A stretch of DNA of 64,000 bases, from contig SVOS01000001.1 of assembly GCA_015066245.1 (NCBI GenBank), forward strand, positions 214,433-278,432, written 5' to 3'. This DNA comes from Oscillospiraceae bacterium. GTDB taxonomy: Bacteria; Bacillota; Clostridia; Oscillospirales; Acutalibacteraceae. The position numbers and the translations under genes are program-made. Numbering within the stretch: position 1 is the first letter of the stretch; every line of letters begins with the position of its first letter. Below are positions 58,515 through 64,000 of this stretch, piece by piece. Under the pieces are notes generated by a model that saw only the letters and a list, made by a program, of their open reading frames with translations, made no database searches and was not told the DNA's origin.

Positions 58515-59973
58515 AAAACATTCGCTAAGGCTCAGACAAAAGCTGCTCATGTACTTTCTGGGATTTGCTGCTCTGATTTTGGCGGCTTTGTGGCTGACTC
58601 AGACGGTATTTCTGGATGACCTTTATCGCATGATAAAGACCGCCAGCATCGAAAACAGCGCGGATTATATTGTTGAGCATATAGATGACGATAATTTTTC
58701 TTATACTCTTGATGAAATGCATAAGAAAAATCAGATGGGTATAGAAATCTACGATACCCGTTCCAGCATTATTTTCTATCAGCTTTATACTTCTCGCCAG
58801 CAGGACGATTGGGGTATTGACTATTATCCGCATCAGCTGCACTCATATTATAAAGAAGCAAAAGCAAATAATGGCGAAATGGTGTTTTATGAGGACGTTG
58901 AGCAGGCGTCACCTAACAAGCTTCATAAGGAGCACCAGGAGCCGCGTCACGAACGTGAGGGCGTTGCGATACTTACCTGTGTAAGAATTGCCAAAGATGC
59001 AGATAATAACGAGTTTATGGTTATGCTGCGCTCCGAGATTACTCCTATCGAAAGCACCGTTACCACCATGAGGTTTATACTCATTATAATAACAGGTTTT
59101 GTGGTTATACTGAGTATAATTATGGCGGTGTTGATAAGCCTTAAGGTTTCAAAGCCTCTCAAAGAAACTACAGAAAAAGCCAAACGTCTTGCAGGCGAAG
59201 ACTATTCTGTTGATTTTGACAGCAAAGGATACAGGGAGGTAGAGGAGCTTAACTCGACTCTCAGCTTTGCAGCCTCAGAGCTTGGCGTTGCTACAGAGCT
59301 CAGAAAAGAGCTTGTTGCCAACGTAAGCCATGATTTGCGTACACCCCTTACTATGATAAAGGGCTATGCTGAGGTAATGCGGGATATCCCCGGAGAAATG
59401 AACGAGGATAATCTTCAGGCGATTATTGACGAAAGCACAAGACTTTCGAACCTTGTAACCGATTTGCTGGATATATCAAAACTTCAGAGCGGAGCGGTGC
59501 CCATATCAAAAACCACCTTCTCCATTACCGATTGTACTGCTGATATTATGACCAGATTCAATGTGGTTTCTCAGCAGCAGGGGTATAGCCTGAAGTTTGA
59601 ATATGATGACGATGCGTTGGTTTTTGCTGATAAGGCAAGAATTGAGCAGGTGCTCTATAATCTTATTTCCAATGCGGTGAATTATTCTGATATAGACAAA
59701 GAGATCGTTGTAAGACAAATTGTCAAAGACAAAAATGTAAGAATTGAGGTTACTGACAGCGGCAAGGGTATAGAGCCAGAAAAGCTTCAGCATATCTGGG
59801 ACAGATATTATCGTGCCGACAAAAATCACCAGCGTGCAGTAGTGGGCTCAGGTCTGGGGCTTTCTATTGTTAAGGAAATTCTTGATTTGCATCAGGCACA
59901 TTTTGGAGTTACAAGTGTAATTAATAAGGGAAGCACCTTCTGGTTTGAGCTTCCTGAAAATACAGAAAAATAA
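58501..59973 (+). CDS. Sensor histidine kinase
   Basis: A 490-residue membrane kinase. Two transmembrane helices (about 15-35 and 190-212) flank an extracellular sensor with no known domain. A HAMP domain (about 215-265), HisKA with His-277 in NVSHDLRTPLTMIKGY, and HATPase_c with NLISNAVNY, VTDSGKGIE and GSGLGLSIVKEI follow. Start is uncertain between TTG 58489 and TTG 58501; the first sits right on the Shine-Dalgarno. Partner of the preceding regulator. Confidence 0.92.
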   Translation: MKQNKKHSLRLRQKLLMYFLGFAALILAALWLTQTVFLDDLYRMIKTASIENSADYIVEHIDDDNFSYTLDEMHKKNQMGIEIYDTRSSIIFYQLYTSRQQDDWGIDYYPHQLHSYYKEAKANNGEMVFYEDVEQASPNKLHKEHQEPRHEREGVAILTCVRIAKDADNNEFMVMLRSEITPIESTVTTMRFILIIITGFVVILSIIMAVLISLKVSKPLKETTEKAKRLAGEDYSVDFDSKGYREVEELNSTLSFAASELGVATELRKELVANVSHDLRTPLTMIKGYAEVMRDIPGEMNEDNLQAIIDESTRLSNLVTDLLDISKLQSGAVPISKTTFSITDCTADIMTRFNVVSQQQGYSLKFEYDDDALVFADKARIEQVLYNLISNAVNYSDIDKEIVVRQIVKDKNVRIEVTDSGKGIEPEKLQHIWDRYYRADKNHQRAVVGSGLGLSIVKEILDLHQAHFGVTSVINKGSTFWFELPENTEK

Positions 59974-59977
59974 CCTT

Positions 59978-60014
59978 AAGGGATATGCTTTTATGAGGCA
60001 TATCCCTTTCTTTG
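59978..60014 (+). terminator. Terminator after the two-component genes
   Basis: AAGGGATATGC and GCATATCCCTT form an 11-base-pair stem followed by TCTTTGTT. Confidence 0.85.
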
Positions 60015-60283
60015 TTGTGGCTGATTTAAGACTTAAACCTGCCGTAACCCCAGTGTTTAAGCGGAAAGATAATTTTTGATATTGTGCAAAAAATGGCAAT
60101 TTGGCCTTGTGAGTTGTCATTTTTTGTTACATTTTTGTAATAATTAAATTTTAACAATATTACACAGTTTTTTTGTAAAAATAAAATCAAAAAACCCAAC
60201 ATATGGGGGAGGCACGACAACAAGCGTCAAGATGCCACAGGGGCAGTTAGTCAAAATGCACAAAAACTATCAGCTCTGTTTGT
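60015..60283. other. Non-coding region upstream of the 3D-domain gene
   Basis: A/T-rich and without a supported ORF. It holds a weak inverted repeat CTTAAAC...GTTTAAG (60032-60061), a C/G-rich patch ATGGGGGAGGCACGACAACAAG (60200-60222) and a GATGCC/GGGGCAG stretch. I could not fit it to a known riboswitch; the promoter below starts transcription after it. Confidence 0.4.
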
Positions 60284-60312
60284 TTGACTCATATGAAAAT
60301 GTTGTTTATAAT
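60284..60312 (+). promoter_or_regulatory. Promoter of the 3D-domain protein gene
   Basis: TTGACT, 17 bases, TATAAT; start codon about 60 bases downstream. Confidence 0.85.
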
Positions 60313-60374
60313 CATTTTGTAGCATTGGAATATAGTGTTCTGATGAGATTTTGAGAGAAAGGAGTCGGTTTGTA

Positions 60375-61595
60375 ATGTCAAAATCCCTTAAGGAAAAAAG
60401 CTTTTTCATTGTTGCGGCAATTGTAGCTTTGATTTTGTTTGCTGCTGTTGCAGCAAGCACAACTTTATATGCAGCGGGCAAAGACAACTCCTCCGACACC
60501 TCTGCTCTTTATACTGATGATATACTGTCTCAGGCCGGCATAACTCTGGACGAAAAAGACGAGGTTCATCGTGTTGATGCTGACGGTGCAGTTTCCCTTA
60601 CTATTATAAGAGCCTTCGATGTTGAGGTCGTATACCGTGGCGAAAGCTTTATGGTTAAGGTAGCAGGCGGCACGGTTTCAGAGGCGATTAACGCAGCAGG
60701 CTTTACTCTTTCGGGTGCCGAGAGCGTCAGCCTTCCTCTTGATGCAGAAGTTAAAGCGGGTACTGTGATTGAGATTACTGCAGATTGTGTTGTAGTTCTT
60801 ACAGACAGCAAGGTTACAACTGAGGTTGCTACCAAGGCAATTACTGTTGCTGAGTTCCTCAAAGAAAGCGGCGTTAAGCTTAACAAAGACGATATTATTA
60901 ATGTAAGCGAAGATACCGCCATCGAAGATGGTCTTGAGATTGTTATCAATCGTGTAGAGTATAAAGAAGAAATCAAAACCGAAACAGTAGATTATGGTTT
61001 TGTAACAGAAGAAACCGACGATATGTATCTTGGTGTTACCGAGATTTATTCGTATGGTATTGAAGGCGAAAAAGAAGTAACTTACAAATGTAAGTACGTT
61101 GACGGCGAGCTTGTTGACAGTGAGGTTGTAAGCGAAAAAATAACAAGAGAGCCCGTTGACCAGATTGAGCTTGTGGGTACTTACGAAGAGCCCGAGTATG
61201 ACTATGACTATGATTACGATGAGCCTGACTATGATTTTGTTCCTCCCACAGGTGAAGGTGCAGGTACATTTATAGACCACAACGGCAACGAAGTTTCTTA
61301 TATTAATGTATACACAGGCTCAGCAACTGCATACTATGCCGCAGAAGGTTCTCATACCGCCACGGGCGTACCTGTATACAAGGGCGGTGTAGCGGTTAAT
61401 CCCGACCTCATTCCTTATGGAACAAAGCTTTATATAGTTGCATCTGACGGCAGTATTCTCTATGGATATGCAACAGCGGTCGACACAGGCGGAGCTCTGA
61501 TGAGCGGCGAGGCATTGGTAGACGTTTTCTATCCTACTTACGATGAATGCGTAATCTGGGGCAGACGCGATGTTACTGTATATGTTTTAGGTTGA
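60375..61595 (+). CDS. Exported G5/3D-domain cell-wall protein (YabE/Rpf-like)
   Basis: A 406-residue envelope protein. An N-terminal hydrophobic anchor (residues 10-36) is followed by two DUF348 (ubiquitin-like) modules (about 65-195), a G5 domain (about 200-275), an Asp/Tyr-rich spacer (YDYDYDYDEPDYDF) and a C-terminal 3D domain with the three aspartates in AVDTGG, LVDVFYP and RRDVTVYVL. 3D domains are found in lytic transglycosylases of the MltA and resuscitation-promoting type and act on peptidoglycan. AAAGGAG before ATG 60375; the track start is early. Confidence 0.9.
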   Translation: MSKSLKEKSFFIVAAIVALILFAAVAASTTLYAAGKDNSSDTSALYTDDILSQAGITLDEKDEVHRVDADGAVSLTIIRAFDVEVVYRGESFMVKVAGGTVSEAINAAGFTLSGAESVSLPLDAEVKAGTVIEITADCVVVLTDSKVTTEVATKAITVAEFLKESGVKLNKDDIINVSEDTAIEDGLEIVINRVEYKEEIKTETVDYGFVTEETDDMYLGVTEIYSYGIEGEKEVTYKCKYVDGELVDSEVVSEKITREPVDQIELVGTYEEPEYDYDYDYDEPDYDFVPPTGEGAGTFIDHNGNEVSYINVYTGSATAYYAAEGSHTATGVPVYKGGVAVNPDLIPYGTKLYIVASDGSILYGYATAVDTGGALMSGEALVDVFYPTYDECVIWGRRDVTVYVLG

Positions 61596-61630
61596 TCTGA
61601 TATTTCCACACATCTCTTACATTATATAAA

Positions 61631-61663
61631 CAAGGCGGAGACAATTTTGTCTCCGCCTTGCTA
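61631..61663. terminator. Hairpin between 3D-domain gene and ttcA-like gene
   Basis: CAAGGCGGAGACA and TGTCTCCGCCTTG form a 13-base-pair stem. No clear T run on either side, so it may be a weak bidirectional terminator. Confidence 0.65.
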
Positions 61664-61677
61664 TATATTGGCTGAAA

Positions 61678-62397
61678 TTACTTGTTTCCCCAACCGCTGA
61701 TGTTTCCTCTTTCCAAAGCACCCAGAAGTTTCGTCTTTAAATCGGGGTAGTCCTTGCTTAAATTTTTGATAAGCTCCTTAGACCGTTCACGCTCAGTATT
61801 TTTATCCATAGGACAACGGCTTTTTACAACGGGCAGATTGAGCTTTTCGGTCAGTGCCGTAATTTTGCTCTCCTCTGCGAGAATCATCGGTCTTATCATA
61901 TATAAATCTTTGTTTGAAAGATAAGTAACAGGGCTGAAGCAACCAACTGTACCGGTGCAGAAAAGATTCATGAGAAAAGTCTCGGCAGCATCGTCAGAGT
62001 GATGTCCTAATGCGATTTTGTTGCAACCTGCATCTTTTGCCATGTTGTGAAGAATTCCTCGGCGCATTTTTGCACACAAAGAGCATGGACTCTGGCTTTT
62101 CATTTCTTCAAATACAACGTGGTAAAGTTCAGTTCTTCTTATTATATATTGTATATCCAGAGAGCGGCACAGATTTTCAATTTGAGAGAAATCCGAATCC
62201 TCTCCGAAAAAGCAAGGGTCTGCCGTCAGAGCAACCAGCTCGAATTTTTTAGGATAATACCGTCTTAGGTGTGCAAGTCCCATAAGTAAAGCAAGGCTGT
62301 CCTTGCCTCCTGAAACTCCTACACCAATTCTGTCGCCTTCGTCTATCATATTGTATCTGTCCACGGCAGCCCTCATAATACTGCTGAGTTTTTGCAT
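61678..62397 (-). CDS. TtcA-like tRNA 2-thiocytidine synthetase family protein
   Basis: A 239-residue PP-loop ATPase. The PP-loop GVSGGKDSLALLMGL, the CxxC motif CSLCAKMRRGIL and LGHHSDDAAETFLMNLF match TtcA-family enzymes that thiolate tRNA C32 using an iron-sulfur cluster. Firmicute members are of uncertain substrate. Only one CxxC is clear, with a third Cys in the C-terminal SRCPM. Good GGTG start site. The neighbour upstream is divergent. Confidence 0.87.
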   Translation of the reverse strand: MQKLSSIMRAAVDRYNMIDEGDRIGVGVSGGKDSLALLMGLAHLRRYYPKKFELVALTADPCFFGEDSDFSQIENLCRSLDIQYIIRRTELYHVVFEEMKSQSPCSLCAKMRRGILHNMAKDAGCNKIALGHHSDDAAETFLMNLFCTGTVGCFSPVTYLSNKDLYMIRPMILAEESKITALTEKLNLPVVKSRCPMDKNTERERSKELIKNLSKDYPDLKTKLLGALERGNISGWGNK

Positions 62398-62500
62398 AAA
62401 AACACCTCACTCTATGTAATTATACACTATTGATTTAAATTTGAAAATGTGTTATTATAGAAAAACAAAATTAAATTGCCTTAAATTTATGGAGGTTAAT

Positions 62501-63019
62501 ATGAAGAAGATTATCGCAATGCTTTTGGTTATTATGTCAGTGCTTGCGCTGGGTGCTTGCGGCGGTACACCTGCTGCAACTTATGAAACTGCAACCGAGC
62601 CTGCAAATCCCGAAAAAATTTCCTATAAGGACTATGACTATTCTCTGGAAGGCCTTTGCAGCTATCTTGACGACTTAGGATATTTTGTATACGACTACAA
62701 CGCATCTGCAGACGAAGCCGGCAAGTCCACAAGAAAAATGGAAGCTGAGCTTATCGGTGCCGAAAAGGGCTACCAGTCCACATATACATTCGATAAGGAA
62801 AAGTGGATTGTAGAGGTATACTATTACAGTGAGTCTACATCAGATGAGTACAAAGAGGCTCTCACAGGCACATATACCTATGATAATGTGGAGAACGGCT
62901 CCTTTGAGATTACTGTAAATAATGAATTTGCCATTGTTGTTATCGCTCCCGACGGTAAGGGCGAGCACAAAGATGCAATTATCAAAGCATTTAAGGATTT
63001 CTATCCCAACGGCAGATAA
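62501..63019 (+). CDS. Small lipoprotein of unknown function
   Basis: A 172-residue lipoprotein. Signal MKKIIAMLLVIMSVLALGAC with lipobox LGAC. After a short Thr/Ala/Glu linker comes a compact alpha/beta domain with YDYSLEGLCSYLDDLGYFVYD. No family recognised. The track start at 62441 is upstream; ATG 62501 follows GGAGG. A terminator follows before the rRNA promoter. Confidence 0.83.
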   Translation: MKKIIAMLLVIMSVLALGACGGTPAATYETATEPANPEKISYKDYDYSLEGLCSYLDDLGYFVYDYNASADEAGKSTRKMEAELIGAEKGYQSTYTFDKEKWIVEVYYYSESTSDEYKEALTGTYTYDNVENGSFEITVNNEFAIVVIAPDGKGEHKDAIIKAFKDFYPNGR

Positions 63020-63047
63020 ATCTCTATACTATTAATATAGGTTTTTT

Positions 63048-63078
63048 AGCTCTCTCTTGAAAAAGAGGGAGCTTTATT
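63048..63078 (+). terminator. Terminator after small lipoprotein gene
   Basis: AGCTCTCTCTT pairs with AAGAGGGAGCT (one G-U pair) and is followed by TTATT. Confidence 0.75.
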
Positions 63079-63266
63079 AATTTTGTAATATGTATTTTCA
63101 AAATTAATATATAAGAACCTTCAGACAATAACGAGTTTAAAAACAGATAAATGACTTAAAATCAATATAGCACTTACAACATCTTGTGATAAAAAAGAGA
63201 CAAAACCCAACTTTTTGTGACACGAAAAAAACTTTAAAAATTTTTAAAAAAATTTGAAAAAAGGGG

Positions 63267-63295
63267 TTGACATTTGAGGGGGTACGTGGTATTAT
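63267..63295 (+). promoter_or_regulatory. rRNA operon promoter
   Basis: TTGACA, 17 bases, TATTAT overlapped by TATAAT. It is a near-consensus strong promoter about 280 bases upstream of mature 16S rRNA; the 63079-63266 stretch before it is A/T-rich, typical of an UP-type region, and holds no gene. Confidence 0.88.
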
Positions 63296-63299
63296 AATA

Positions 63300-63580
63300 C
63301 ACGTTCCGCACGGGACACCACAAAAAACGAAGCAAGTTCACTAAAGAACAACCTTCCAAATTGTGCAACCTGTACGAACAAGGACCTTGAAAATTAAACA
63401 ACAAAGAAATGAGAACCCGTAATGAATTTGAGTAAATTAGTACTCAACTAATTACAGTGAGAAAAACACTACAAATCCGGATCTCGAAAGAGATTTGAAG
63501 AAAGAACACGCAAGTGTTTAAGAATGAGCAGACACAAAGCTCTGAAATTGATATTAACGGCTTCGGCTGTTAAGATACAG
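63300..63580 (+). other. 16S rRNA leader
   Basis: Transcribed leader. It contains the CCTTGAAAATTAAACAACAAAG stretch often seen before Firmicute 16S genes and a hairpin AACGGCTTCGGCTGTT (63556-63571) just before the mature 5' end, likely part of processing signals. Confidence 0.7.

Positions 63581-64000
<420 letters not shown>

Noticed and set aside
60015-60374. c-di-AMP (ydaO) riboswitch, often found before wall-hydrolase genes
   Set aside because: The conserved sequence blocks are not present and a strong promoter lies after the candidate region.

Overview
The window is a chromosomal replication-origin region of a low-to-moderate GC Firmicute. The dnaA-dnaN-yaaA-recF-remB-(x)-gyrB-gyrA block runs left and the rpmH-rnpA-yidD-yidC-jag-mnmE-mnmG-rsmG-noc-parA-parB-serS block runs right, which is the classic Bacillota origin layout. 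A spore gene (spoVAD), four secreted proteins with type I dockerins, starch-binding-like modules, Thr/Pro linkers and pyruvate:ferredoxin oxidoreductase point to an anaerobic gut or rumen member of Clostridia, most likely Ruminococcaceae/Oscillospiraceae. That placement is inferred from gene content; the partial 16S rRNA at the right edge could settle it.

Layout. 1-9.8 kb: partial spoVAD (minus), two small membrane proteins, rlmB, a large degenerate P-type-ATPase-like protein, rpe, a PAP2 phosphatase, a lipoprotein and a BspA-type leucine-rich-repeat dockerin protein. 9.8-19.5 kb: leftward replication operon. 17.86-18.22 kb (dnaA-dnaN gap): probable oriC unwinding region with a DnaA-trio-like run and a cluster of GTTAA words. 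19.9-31.1 kb: rightward ribosomal/RNase P/membrane insertion/tRNA modification/ParAB block, with one perfect parS inside mnmG and a near-perfect one before parA. 31.1-35.8 kb: dockerin protein, LEA-like repeat protein, CpXC protein, acetyltransferase, a palindromic repeat cluster and a CorC-like CBS protein. 35.8-43.4 kb: central metabolism (PFOR with a Rex-like operator, pyruvate kinase, NADP-type glutamate dehydrogenase). 43.5-49.5 kb: two tandem papain-family protease-dockerin-starch-binding proteins. 49.6-63 kb: lepA, membrane proteins with a TetR regulator, rplM-rpsI, glucokinase, M14 peptidase, a two-component system, a G5/3D-domain wall protein, a TtcA-like enzyme and a lipoprotein. 63.27 kb to the end: rRNA promoter, leader and the first ~420 nt of 16S rRNA.

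How the genes work together. DnaA, DnaN, RecF and gyrase start and sustain replication; ParA/ParB with parS and a Noc-like ParB paralog segregate the origin. RpmH, RnpA, YidD, YidC and KhpB/Jag serve ribosome, RNase P and membrane-protein assembly. PFOR, pyruvate kinase, glucokinase, Rpe and GDH form the glycolytic, fermentative and ammonia-assimilating core. The dockerin proteins are presumably attached to cell-surface cohesins encoded elsewhere; no cohesin gene is visible here.

No CRISPR array, tRNA gene, insertion sequence or prophage was found. The most unusual items are the starch-binding protease pair with a nearly identical C-terminal module, the degenerate P-type ATPase, the origin repeats and several undescribed intergenic repeat arrays.
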